This document shows positions 50,009 through 59,646 of a stretch of DNA of 64,000 nt, one piece after another. A model generated the notes under the pieces. It was given only the letters and a program-made list of their open reading frames with translations, did no database searches and was not told the DNA's origin. Each line of letters opens with the position of its first letter. Positions within the stretch are counted from its first letter, which is position 1. Location: the NCBI GenBank assembly GCA_003693705.1, contig RBZT01000499.1, forward strand, positions 62,001 to 126,000, in the 5' to 3' direction. Both the position numbers and the translations under genes were made by a program. Source of the DNA: Polymyxa betae. Taxonomy: Eukaryota; Endomyxa; Phytomyxea; Plasmodiophorida; Plasmodiophoridae.

Positions 50009-52854
50009 TTACGCTTCGTTATCAGTTTCGTTTGTGTCCGTAAATCTTGATACAAACATTTTGATAAAGTCCAGCGGTATGATGAGAAGAAAAGCCCAGA
50101 ACCAGGCGAAGATGGCAGTCGCTGGACCCACGCCTGCGAAGTACGTACGCGCTGAAAAGATTCTTCCAAAACCGAGCGTCCCCAACAAAGTCGAGATCAG
50201 CTGGGCAGCAAAAAAAGCGAAAATGAGCCAGTTGCTAGGTCGAGAACGCCACATGGAGCCTTTTGTTCTGGCCGAAAAAATGACTGCATGACCGGTAATC
50301 GAGACGACCAGATAGATGAGACTTCGAAGCTTAGCGAGCCGTGTTTGCTGGACACCACATACAGCTTGTGCTAATGCCGCAAGACAGACATTTGTCTCTG
50401 CACCGCCATTTCTCGTCTCCTGATAATATCTCCAAACATTGTTTTCATATGCGGCCTTGTTCGTCAGAACAGCACTATTCCGACATTCGCTCAATCCGAC
50501 CGGAACCGGACTGAACCAGAGCTCCCAGTTGCATACCGGATCACCACGTCCATCTGTTCGAAACGGGCTTCCATACGACTTCAATGAATCGAGTTTGAGC
50601 ACAGTGAAGATTGAGCTATGACGAGCGAGAACGAAGAGAAGCAATGTGCCTAATGACAACCATACACCGAGGGCGAACGCATGAATGAAAATTGAACGTA
50701 GGTTCCAGCGTTCAGGTTGAGAGGAGCGGGCGGTGTTATCCTTGGAGATAGTCATCAACGCACCATGATTCAGCACCGTCATAATCAAGATGCAGAACGC
50801 CGGGAAGTACCAATCGTAGAATAAAGTCAACAAACCGAAGGTTAATACGATTTGGACGGTGGCGACTAAGTTGAACAGAACGTACGCGTGAATACGACGG
50901 AAAATGGTTCGGCTCAGCATCACAGCTTCAATGATAACAGCCAGACCTAAGACAGAATGTTAGACCTGTTTGAGAATGTATTTAATTTGTCATTACCTGG
51001 TACTAACAAAACGACATCAGAGGCGGATCGAGCTGATACGACCGAACCAGGAACGGCGATGCCAATATCGGCTTTCTGCAACGCTGCACAATCATTGACG
51101 CTGGTCCCAGATATACCGACAATATGGTCGCGCTTCTGCAGACGATCGACGATCGAGAATTTGTGCTTCGGGAACAGTTCTGCGAATCCATCTGCATTCT
51201 CAACGGCAGCAGGCTCGGAGTTCTCTTCAACAGCTGCACCAGTTTGCAGGTTTGATGGGACTCCCAGAATTTTACACGTCTCGACGGCGCTGGCCAGCTG
51301 CTCGCCGGTAACCAGTTTGACGTCGACGCCAATCTCTTTGGCGTCTTGAAGCGAGTTGGCACAATCAGCTCGAAGCGGATCCTTCATGGCCAATAATCCG
51401 ACCAATTCCCAGTTCACTTTGTCAATAGGCATATCAGCAGGATCTCGAGATACTGCAACACCAAGTACACTGTGCCCGCGACCGGCAAGATCACTGATCT
51501 TCGTTTCAATTTCACTCTTGAGAAGCTCGGAATACTGGTCCATCATCATCATGACCCAAGGAGCACCTTTAGCAGCTCGGAACGTGTTGCCATTAGCGCG
51601 AACTCGAACGGAAGCGATGGTTCGTTTCTGGAGTGGATCGAAAGGAACGTAATGGAGGCGTTCGAGCTCAACCCAAAGCGTATCCTTCTGAGGACAGGAC
51701 TCGGTCACGACCTTGTCGATGTCGTCGGTAGGTTCAGGCTCAGCAGCGACGGCGGCATAGAACAGGACCTCTTCGACTTTGTGACCATTGACAGCAACCG
51801 TTTCCGATTCAACAATCTCAGCCTGGCCAGTACAGATTGTACCGGATTTGTTGGCGCAGAGAATATCCATGGACGCCAGCTCTTCGATTGCGGTCAAACG
51901 ACGAACAATGATATTTCTTTTGGCGAGGGCGATCGCACCAAGCGCCATAATCATCGACAATACTGTTGGCATGGCGATCGGTACAGCACCAATGATCAAA
52001 ACCATCACGTTGGCGACGGCACTTTTCCATGGACGGGCTCGAATAAAGACCTGGACCACGATCTCCAAAACGATCATAACGGCAATGAAACTGATCGAGA
52101 AGTTTCCAATGTTCGTCATAATGCTTTGTAGACGACCTTTGTGACGCTTACTGAGAAGCTCGACTGCTTTACCAAAGAAGGTTTCGTTGCCGATTGCAAA
52201 GACGACAGCCTCGCCGGTCCCCGTCTTAATTGCAGCTCCACTAAAGCAGACGTCTCCCTGATTTTTGTTCGATGATTTCTCTTGACCAGTAAGTGCTGCT
52301 TCATCACAACGTAGAACACCATTGGTAAGAAGTTTACAATCTGCAGGTACAACATCCCCGTCCTGAATTGATACGACATCGCCAATTGTCAGCTGTGACG
52401 CGTAGATCTCCCGCCAGGTACCGCCCCGTTTCACATGGCATTTCAATGCCAGCTGATCCTTGAGTTGTGAGGCGGCATTCGATGACGTATTATCGCCATA
52501 GAAACAGATTAGAGCGTTGATGACCAACATGAGAACAATGATGGAAGCGTCCATCCATTGGCCGAATATCAGGGCGACGAGTACGGCCAGCTCCAACATC
52601 CAGGCTAATGGGTTCCATAGAAACCACAACGTTGATCTCAGACGGCTCGGCTGATCAACGTTGATCTCGTTGGTGCCGTACAGCGATTGCCGGGCGGAGA
52701 TCTCCGACTCAGATAAGCCATCGGGCGACGACTTCAATTTGGCGAGGGCGTCCTCAACCGACATCTGCTGCCATTCGACAAAGTTTGCATTTGATTCGAT
52801 TTCGTTTTGACCGATGCTGTCGACGACGACGCTGTCCTTGTCGGCAGCCGTCAT
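50009..52854 (-). CDS. Catalytically degenerate P3A-ATPase (predicted pseudoenzyme)
   Basis: Open over about 940 codons with a single 51-nt intron near 50,947-50,997. Architecture matches a plasma-membrane H+-ATPase: cytosolic N tail, TM1-2 (WFLWNPLAWMLELAVLVALI), A domain, TM3-4 with PIAMPTVLS, P/N domains with KGAP (residues 429-432), and TM5-10. The catalytic residues are gone. TGES is TGQE (189-192), DKTGTLT is NKSGTIC with Asn at 335, DPPR is DPLR, TGD is TGE (516-518), GDGVND is GTSVND (583-588), and the TM6 ND is NH. Known biochemistry of P-type ATPases says the Asp is the phosphorylated residue, so pumping is not expected. A 95-residue TM7-TM8 loop with five Cys is much longer than in the intact copy. 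Possible roles: regulator or partner of the active pump, or sensor (inference). Confidence 0.9.
51850..51852 (-). other. Asp-to-Asn codon at the P-type ATPase phosphorylation site
   Basis: Codon AAC (Asn335) in ILCANKSGTIC, where all active P-type ATPases have Asp in DKTGT. Neighbouring changes Thr-to-Ser and Leu-Thr to Ile-Cys show that the whole motif has drifted, so this is not a single sequencing error. Confidence 0.9.
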
Positions 52855-53175
52855 CGGACGCGATGATTTGGGGGTTAGATACGACTCAAGATCGTGACGC
52901 TGGACGGCGTCTCAGATTCAGGTGGAAATTTTCAGTGTTCGATGATGATGGTCCGTCGGAAGTGGACATGATGTCAGGAGTCATGCTTCCGGGTGTGTTT
53001 ATCCATTAATGATGATTTCAGGTTTTGTATACCTGAGACTATGAATGAAATCAGCTAAAGTCAATATGATGATGATGATCATGATGCTGTAAGTAATAAT
53101 GCCAATGAGAGGAGCTACGGACTCTTAGCAGTCCTGATTTCATCAGATTTCATTGAAGATCAGAATCTCATCGAA
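52855..53175. other. Divergent region between degenerate ATPase and IK gene
   Basis: 321 bp including a short run of GATGATGAT-type triplets (about 52,940-53,090). Presumed promoters of both genes. Nothing else recognised. Confidence 0.45.
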
Positions 53176-54846
53176 ATGGCCAGCGGGCTCAGTAATGATG
53201 ACTTCCGCAAGATTATGGCCACGCCTCGTCATGTCGACATCGAGGAAACGCCCAGGAGATCGACGATGTCGTCGGGATTTGCCAAGCCGACCGCTCCGAA
53301 GCCGACCAAGCTGCGACCCGTAAAGTCCAGCCAACCTGAAAGTCTTTTACCGCCTGGATATAGAGATAGGGCTCAGGGTCTCTTGCTAGTATTGTCAGCG
53401 ACTTGCAACTAATAGTCAATATCTAGAGAGGAGAGAGCGGGAGCAAGCTGGCATTGAAGTGGCTCCTATTGAAAATGAACAGATCACAGCCGAAGATATC
53501 GAGGCACTACCCGATCATATGAGCAAATATTTGGGAGGGGATGAGAATCGAACTCATCTTGTCAAAGGACTGGATTATCTTCTGTTAGAGCAATCACGTG
53601 AGAAAATACAGAAAGATGAAGAACTTAAGCTGGAGAAAGCGATGGCTCAAGCTGCAGCAACTGTTGACTCCAGTGTAAATTTTTTTGCTCATTCTACAGC
53701 GCTCTGATCCGTTTCCAGAAAACGGAGCCACAAGAATCGTCGGACTCATTAACATTTAAAACATCAATGGCAAGGAATATTTATAACAAATGCATTGAGC
53801 AAGCTGGGAATCGGGTGAACGTTGGCCATCAAACTTCGGCATTTCAGCCAGGTATCGAGAGTCAATCTGGTCAGTTGTGAGATTTTTGATTTACAAATAC
53901 AGGCAGAACTGTCTACGAATTCGAAACGGACACATTCGGAAGTGCAACAGTGCCGACTATTTTGTGTCGAAGTGAGGAAGATTGTGGCCCTATCATCCAT
54001 CAAGTTCCAACAAGTTAGTGGGAAAGGTTTGATTTTGCTGTTTCAAGTGATGCCTCGTTTATCTCTTCTCTTTCTTATCACTGCTCTAATATGATCACGT
54101 AGAGTTACCTCCTGAAACTTGGTCAAGACTAGAAGAGGCCATGAACTGCATCCGCTCCGGCGTGAAACCTCGAAAATCCGAGCCGATTGTGAATGCGCCT
54201 TTAGCAGCGCCAACCAAACCGTCGACTGTCACCTTCGATGATGACGATGAGTACTCAGTAGTTATTTAAATGGTCGCCGCTATCTAACTCTTTGAGTAGC
54301 ATTTTCGCTGATGTTGGTGATTACGTTTGTGAGCCTCGCGATGCTAATGCTGCCCCCCTCTCATCCGATCGAGTCGTATTCGCACCCGATGCAGACGCTT
54401 CCGGACCTGTTGAAGAACCGAAGGTATCCATGCGAGATGCAATTATGCAAGCAAGATCTACAGCCGGTCAATTTGGTGTCTTCGAAAAGAATCTTCAATC
54501 AGAAGAACCGGAAGCAGAAGAGAGCGAACAGAAAACAGAATCGGCAGCTCCTGATACGGAGAAGAAAGCTAGCAGATTGCTGTCTATGATGGATGACTAT
54601 GATGAATATACTGCTGGGGCTCAGATGGGCTATGATAGCGATGAAGAAATGATGACGACTGCTGAAAAGAAACCAGGACAACTGTCGGCCACGAAGATCA
54701 GCAAAGGGAAAGCCAGAGAAAAGCAGAAACTGAACTCGCAATGGCAGCAGATCAGCACCATGCTGGATAAGAAGAAAGATTCCAAACGTCGTAGTGAACC
54801 TGCAGAAGATACAGGACTACATAAGAAATCGAAATCTGATTATTAA
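53176..54846 (+). CDS. IK: IK/RED (SMU2-like) spliceosomal protein
   Basis: Starts MASGLSNDDFRKIMATPRHV (human IK: LTNEDFRKLLMTPR). Then PPGYRDRARERAGI, KYLGGDENRTHLVKGLDYLL (IK: KFLGGDxxHTHLVKGLDFAL), SLTFKTSMARNIYNKCIE, RTVYEFETDTFGSATVPTIL (IK: xYVVDLxxEYAxxDIPTTL), SIFADVGDYV, and the C-terminal REKQKLNSQWQQISTMLDKK. This is the full RED_N plus RED_C order. The long Arg-Glu/Asp dipeptide tract that gives human RED its name is missing, as in many protists and plants. IK pairs with SMU1 and acts in B-complex activation of the spliceosome. Six or so short introns; complete. Confidence 0.92.
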
Positions 54847-55282
54847 ATATTATTAATTCATATTGAATTGATAAGAATGGGCTCAATGCTACTACAGTAC
54901 ATGTTTGCTGCTATTTCAGTATAACAAGTGAAAGTTCATAGTTTTACGATTCATTTGATGATGGCAATAATCTGTCAGAAGCACGACATTTCATTGTTTA
55001 TACAATGTATCATCTTCAATAATTCATTCCTGCAGCAACAGCTCGAGTTTCCAAGGAATGCAGGATCGAATGAATTTTTAAGTTCCAAAAGCCATTCGTA
55101 GAACAATTATTTGGACATCCGTTGGTAAAGAACTCAGTAGATCAGTTTTGCTTGCAACGATTATAACCACAATCTTTTCCTTTCTGGCTTCATCGAACAT
55201 CAATCTGCATCCGGGCCGATCTTCGCCGTGGACGGGGGCCAGTATCAATCGCTGGGCGGACTGCCACCCGCCCCTGGGTTCC
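54847..55282. other. 436-bp intergenic stretch
   Basis: Downstream of IK and upstream of the next plus-strand gene. Other-frame ORFs run through 55,100-55,380 in both directions, but none shows a recognisable family; the final part is GC-rich and could hold a 5' exon. Confidence 0.35.
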
Positions 55283-56348
55283 ATGGAGGAACTGGACGTC
55301 CTATGTCAGGAGCGATGGCCCCATCTCATAACCCACTGCCCCGATTCTGATCCCATTCGACGTATGTAGTTAGTGATGGTGGCTGCTCTGTATTCTGCTG
55401 ATTGCTGACCCCATCATACATATATAGGCGTCCTGTTCTGTCTATCACATGCAGGATTATGTACGATCACAGAACTACAGCAACATGGAGCTACATCCAC
55501 CACCACCGCCAGTGATCGTACTGGTCCGGGCGCCGATCCCGACCTGATCGCCGACTTCCGCCAGCGTATCGAGTCGTATCCGATTCAGGTGTATGATTGA
55601 TGAGTATATAACAACCCCAACGTACTGGCCCCTGACCCCGACTTGTTTTCCAGAGATCGATCGAGACTGTCCTCATCGTTACATTTATTTAGTGAGATTA
55701 CGTCACCAGTTTCATTCAAGAAATCATTGATAGGTAATTATTATAGGAGAAGGTCGTAGGATATTGATTTACTAACAAGGTCGTATGATATAGGATCAGT
55801 ATTAGAGTTCCCATATGATGTAGTAGTGAAAGATATGAATTGTATGAAGATCAATGAGTTGGATATTCAGACATTAGAATCAGATCTACATTGTATAGAG
55901 ACACGTATGAAATGTAAGAAAGATATTATTGATATACCAGATAGTTGTGATCTATCAACACATATTACATCATTATATCAGATATTAGAACAGTTTATTG
56001 ATACATACAAGACTGCATTTCTATCAATATTACAGTCTAATAATTCACCTGTATTAAATCTACATGTAACATCTATTGGTATGTTATCATGTTATCGGAT
56101 ATTATATAACACTCATCAATGTATTAGGAGAACAACTGGGATCTACATGCAACAGTCTATCTCAACATCTCGCTACATTCCGTCGTCTATCAGGTTCAAT
56201 TCATGCAGTCCGGCAATTACTGGACGAGCTGGCCCAGATCCGCAGTCGTACTGGTCCCCAGCAGGAACACATCTCCGAGCAACACATTGCCCGTCTACGA
56301 CGATATGCTGCCATTCTGCAGAACGCCACTGAGAACTACGAGCCGTGA
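55283..56348 (+). CDS. Unknown helical protein, multi-exon
   Basis: Not recognised. Best spliced model: MEELDVLCQERWPHLITHCP...DSDPIRR, an intron of about 66 nt, VLFCLSHAGLCTITELQQHG...ADFRQRIES, an 82-nt intron, DRSRLSSSLHLFSEITSPVS...KKSLIG, a 60-nt intron, SVLEFPYDVVVKDMNCMKIN...ILEQFIDTYKTAFLSILQSN..., a 49-nt intron, EQLGSTCNSLSQHLATFRRL...AILQNATENYEP-stop, about 290 residues. Mostly alpha-helical, with a heptad-like last third, so it may be a subunit of a coiled-coil complex. Exon 4 is very AT-rich, exons 2 and 5 GC-rich. Converges on the ciliary gene LRRC56 with 95 bp between stop codons. Confidence 0.55.
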
Positions 56349-56443
56349 TCTCCAACAACCTGCTCGGCGGCGAGTCGTACTGGTCCCCGCCTCTTTACAT
56401 GTACTATAAACGTGAACAGATCGTTTGCATGGGTCATTGTTAT

Positions 56444-57671
56444 TTAAGTGGATATTGGGTCGGGATCAGTGGCTTTCATCCAGCCTTTACCACCAGGTCG
56501 TCTTCTGGCATCTCGACGGGTCCGCAGAGCCAGTACGGGACTGCCACAGATGATATCGCCGCGGGTCAGGTCGCTATTGGCTGATGCGGGGGCGGCCACG
56601 TCCATCGGTGACGGTTGCGGCTGTAGTCCGTCGTTGGCCGTCACCGTCCTCATGGACCTGTACGACCCCGACCTGGGCTGGATTAGAGAGAAAAATCAAC
56701 ACAGTATCGGTAGCGGTTCGTTACCCGGTCCGAATCCGTTCGACGATGGTGTCCAGGGCCTGTACGACGGATGGATCGGCGACAAGATCATGATGTTGAT
56801 GGAGGGTGTCCGTTATGGGATGATCATCCAGTATTTCTAGAGAGGGTGGTAGATGTAGACCGATCTCGGCCGGATTATACGTGGGCCAGTACGTGATCGG
56901 ATTCAAACAGAGATTTAGATAGTGCAGATGACGGAATGAACCCAGTGTAGAGATCTCGTTCATGCCATCAATGTTGTTCCTGAGAGAAACCTTGAAACCC
57001 TAAAACCCTAATCACGGTCGCACTCACCCCTCTAGATCCAGAACTTCCAATGTAGATTCCACGAATGTAATTCCTGCTAGATTACGTATATAATTATATG
57101 CAAGATATAACTCATTAAGCTGATAACATGCAGATATTCCATCTAAGTCGTATAATCCACATGCAGATAATGATAATATCCGAATATTACGTAATACACT
57201 CCCTAAATCACGTATACCGTTAATTCGACTACCAGATAGATTCAAATGTTGTAAATTTGGTAGATGCAACCCTAACAATATAATCAGTATGAGATCATAT
57301 CAGAATACTGTATATTGTCACTCACCTAATGACGTTAATGAATGCACTCTTGTATCTACTATAAGATCTAATATTCTCATAGAGGATGGATCATTACATT
57401 CTAATATATCTGACTACATAATCATGATATCAGTTAATTGATTACAATCACAACCAGCATGATCTCATTCATACGAGATTCGATTCAGATGCGAATACAT
57501 CAATAGTCTCGGTATCATCTTCACCAATACTACGTCGTAGTTCAATACATGGCCGGCCTCCATGCAGATCGTACTGGACCCATGGACCCCGATTTGATGA
57601 CGATGATACTGGTCGTGGTAACATTCTGCAACACTTAAAGATCGGCCGAATCCTACACGGTACCCTGGCAT
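56444..57671 (-). CDS. LRRC56: Ciliary leucine-rich-repeat protein LRRC56
   Basis: The LRR core reads LGLHLPNLQHLNLSGSRING, IRDLGSVLRNIRILSLSACG, LYDLDGISACYQLNELYLAY, NYIRNLAGITFVESTLEVLD, then HLHYLNLCLNPITYWPTYNP and LPPSLEILDDHPI. This parallels human LRRC56, including the LDGISxxxxLxELYLAYN block. The preceding exon has SMRILDLIVDTRVHSLTSL (LRRC56: LEMCVDTRExSL). The C-terminal exon gives DLTRGDIICGSPVLALRTRR, matching the LTxGxxxxLCGNPTKGLRERR element of the family. LRRC56 associates with intraflagellar transport and is needed for outer dynein arm delivery. The model start is MPGMLPRPVSSSSNRGPW at 57,671; an alternative is 57,687. About five introns, one 48 nt with a telomere-like core. 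The last acceptor is CAGCCCAG. Confidence 0.88.
56980..57027 (-). other. 48-nt LRRC56 intron carrying a telomere-like core
   Basis: Donor GTGAGTGCG at 57,027 and acceptor TTTCTCTCAG ending at 56,980. The sense strand includes TTAGGGTTTTAGGGTT (complement of 56,996-57,011), identical to the 16-mer of the 48-nt intron at 524-571. Confidence 0.8.
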
Positions 57672-57741
57672 TAAATTCAATCAGCATTTTCTGTTTAGAT
57701 TGGGAGCCGAACGCATGACAAGTCTACATGAATGATTTTAA

Positions 57742-59487
57742 TCAGAATTTAACATGAGACTTTGCAGCCATCGGTCGATCATCAGCTCGGAAATGATTCC
57801 CATACAAAGCATGTTGTTTCTTCTTAACACCAGCTCCAAATTTCATGAGATCGTCAGGAACATGAGCACCAGCTTCATTCAATACATTGATTAGTTCACC
57901 AGAATGGGATTTATCTGCGGTTGTGAACAACGTATGAGCGGTGCCTTTGTTCCCAGCACGGCCAGTACGGCCAATCCGATGAATGTAATCCTCGATCGTC
58001 AATGGGAACGAATAGTTGATGACGTACTGGACCTGGGGAATATCCAGACCACGAGCTGCCACATCTGTAGCGATCAAGATAGGAACGCGGCCAGATTTGA
58101 ATTCCGCCAGAGCAGCAGTTCTTTCATTCTGATTTTTATCCCCATGTAATGAAGTACATGACCAGCCACGACGACGTAATTGGGCTTCAACACGAATAGC
58201 CTCTTTCTTGTACAGAACAAATACAATGAGACGTTGTTTCCGATCATGATATTGTCGTAGAAGCGCATCAAGACGGGAATCCTTTCCGTACGAATCGATC
58301 ACTTCCACAATCTGGGTGACGTTTTGACTTGCAGTTAATTGATCTGTACCAATAGTAACACGAACTGGTTCATGTAAGAATTCAGATGCTAATTTCTGTA
58401 TCTCTGTTGGCCATGTTGCAGAGAACATAACAGTCTGTCTCATAGGCTGTGTTATATCCGACACAATCGCACGAATATCCGGTTCAAATCCCAGATCCAG
58501 CATACGATCAGCTTCATCTAATACCAGATATGATACCTGATTTAGACTGATAACACCTTCTCTGATATATCCCAATAATCGTCCAGGTGTTGCCACAATA
58601 ATATGTGAACCTTGCTCTAATGCTTTCATTTGTTCATGTCTATCAGCACCACCATATACACAGACAGTACGTTGTCCACAACCACGTCCTGCATCTTTAC
58701 AGACATCAGCTGATTGCATAGCTAGCTCACGAGTCGGGGACAGAACCAGGACGATCGGGCCCCGATTCTGAACGCCACGACCCAGAGCAGGACGTGATTG
58801 AGCATGTGCTAGAGCCGGTAGAGCGAAGGCTAAGGTCTTCCCACTACCTGTCTCAGCAATACCAACACAATCCCGACCTGATAGCAAGATCGGCCAACAC
58901 TGTGATTGAATGGGAGTTGGACGTGTAAACCCGGCCGTACACGATAGCAAATCGGAGCTGAGACCTGAATCAGTAAATGATGATAGAGGTGGGAAATCAC
59001 TCTGCTTATATTGATCATCTATATGAGACTTGTTAATAGAGAAGGATGATAGAGAGAGGGATGTAACATTACCGATACTAATAGAATGTTCAGTTCTATA
59101 TTGTGATATCTCTGATGATGACATTGATGATCGAACTACGATGGGGGCAGGGGCGGTGCTGGTCGCCGCCGACTCATTCGTCTTCTTCTTCTTCACCTTG
59201 TTTCTCTTGTCCTTGTTCGAGCTGTTGCTGGCATTACTTGCTGGTTTAGCTTCTTTCTCAGGGTTTGGTTTTTTGGAGGTTTCCTTCGATTGCTCGACGT
59301 CCTGGATTAATTCGTTCTCTGGTTTGCGTTTCTTCGCTTTCCGTCTATGTTTGCGATCATTGTTCTTATTTTCAGCAACGTCAACGATGTTGGTCTCAGC
59401 GATATCAGTAGGGGGGCGTTTCGATTTCTTTTTTTTATCATGCTTCTTATCAGGTTTATTCTGAGAAGATTCGCATTCCACCGACAT
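57742..59487 (-). CDS. DBP3: DEAD-box RNA helicase, DBP3 type
   Basis: Intronless, 581 codons. Lys/Glu-rich N-terminal tail of about 130 residues, as in yeast Dbp3 (KKxK runs, nucleolar type). Then Q motif FTRPTPIQSQCWPILLSG, motif I AETGSGKT, Ia SPTRELAMQ, Ib ATPGRLL, II VLDEADRMLDLGF, III FSATWPTE, IV LIVFVLYKKEA, V ATDVAARGLDIP and VI HRIGRTGRAG. The segment TDQLTASQNVTQIVEVIDSY and the end DDLMKFGAGVKKKQHALYGN are specific to Dbp3 (yeast: [38 protein letters not shown]). Acts in pre-rRNA (A3 cluster) processing in the nucleolus; fits with IMP4 in the same window. Confidence 0.93.
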   Translation of the reverse strand: MSVECESSQNKPDKKHDKKKKSKRPPTDIAETNIVDVAENKNNDRKHRRKAKKRKPENELIQDVEQSKETSKKPNPEKEAKPASNASNSSNKDKRNKVKKKKTNESAATSTAPAPIVVRSSMSSSEISQYRTEHSISIGNVTSLSLSSFSINKSHIDDQYKQSDFPPLSSFTDSGLSSDLLSCTAGFTRPTPIQSQCWPILLSGRDCVGIAETGSGKTLAFALPALAHAQSRPALGRGVQNRGPIVLVLSPTRELAMQSADVCKDAGRGCGQRTVCVYGGADRHEQMKALEQGSHIIVATPGRLLGYIREGVISLNQVSYLVLDEADRMLDLGFEPDIRAIVSDITQPMRQTVMFSATWPTEIQKLASEFLHEPVRVTIGTDQLTASQNVTQIVEVIDSYGKDSRLDALLRQYHDRKQRLIVFVLYKKEAIRVEAQLRRRGWSCTSLHGDKNQNERTAALAEFKSGRVPILIATDVAARGLDIPQVQYVINYSFPLTIEDYIHRIGRTGRAGNKGTAHTLFTTADKSHSGELINVLNEAGAHVPDDLMKFGAGVKKKQHALYGNHFRADDRPMAAKSHVKF

Positions 59488-59646
59488 GTTTCAACCAGAA
59501 CAATCAAGAAATTCTGGTCGGAAAATCTTTCCGGACTTATCGCAGTCCGGGACAGAAAATCTGCCGCTGTTTTTTGAAATTTTTCAAAAAAAATCCCCAA
59601 TTCTCAACTTTTGCTACAATTCGATTTATTCAACACCAACAAACTT

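Larger units (their letters stand above)
55517..58033. repeat. Cluster of CGTACTGG[A/T/C]CC motifs
   Basis: The core CGTACTGG occurs at 55,517, 55,621, 56,247, 56,376, 57,570 and 58,023 (+) and at about 56,530-56,537, 56,886-56,893 and 57,962-57,969 (-). Several copies are followed 10-15 bases later by GACCCCGA or GATCCCGA plus CCTG, CTTG or TTTG (first, second and fifth plus-strand copies). The copies lie in different frames, an intron, exons and an intergenic gap. Two or more sit in conserved DBP3 codons (for instance in GRTGRAG), so some of the enrichment is coding coincidence. Confidence 0.4.

Noticed and set aside
51472-52131. 219-codon plus-strand ORF antisense to the degenerate ATPase
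   Set aside because: Composition is a frame shadow of the conserved minus-strand coding sequence, with no family similarity.
53540-53570. tRNA-like B box (GAGTTCGATTCTC on the minus strand)
   Set aside because: It is the IK codons for GGDENRTHLVKG; no cloverleaf.
56448-56840. 130-codon plus-strand ORF opposite LRRC56
   Set aside because: The minus strand encodes conserved LRRC56 blocks (DLTRGDIICG, LEILDDHPI) across this span; the plus ORF has none.
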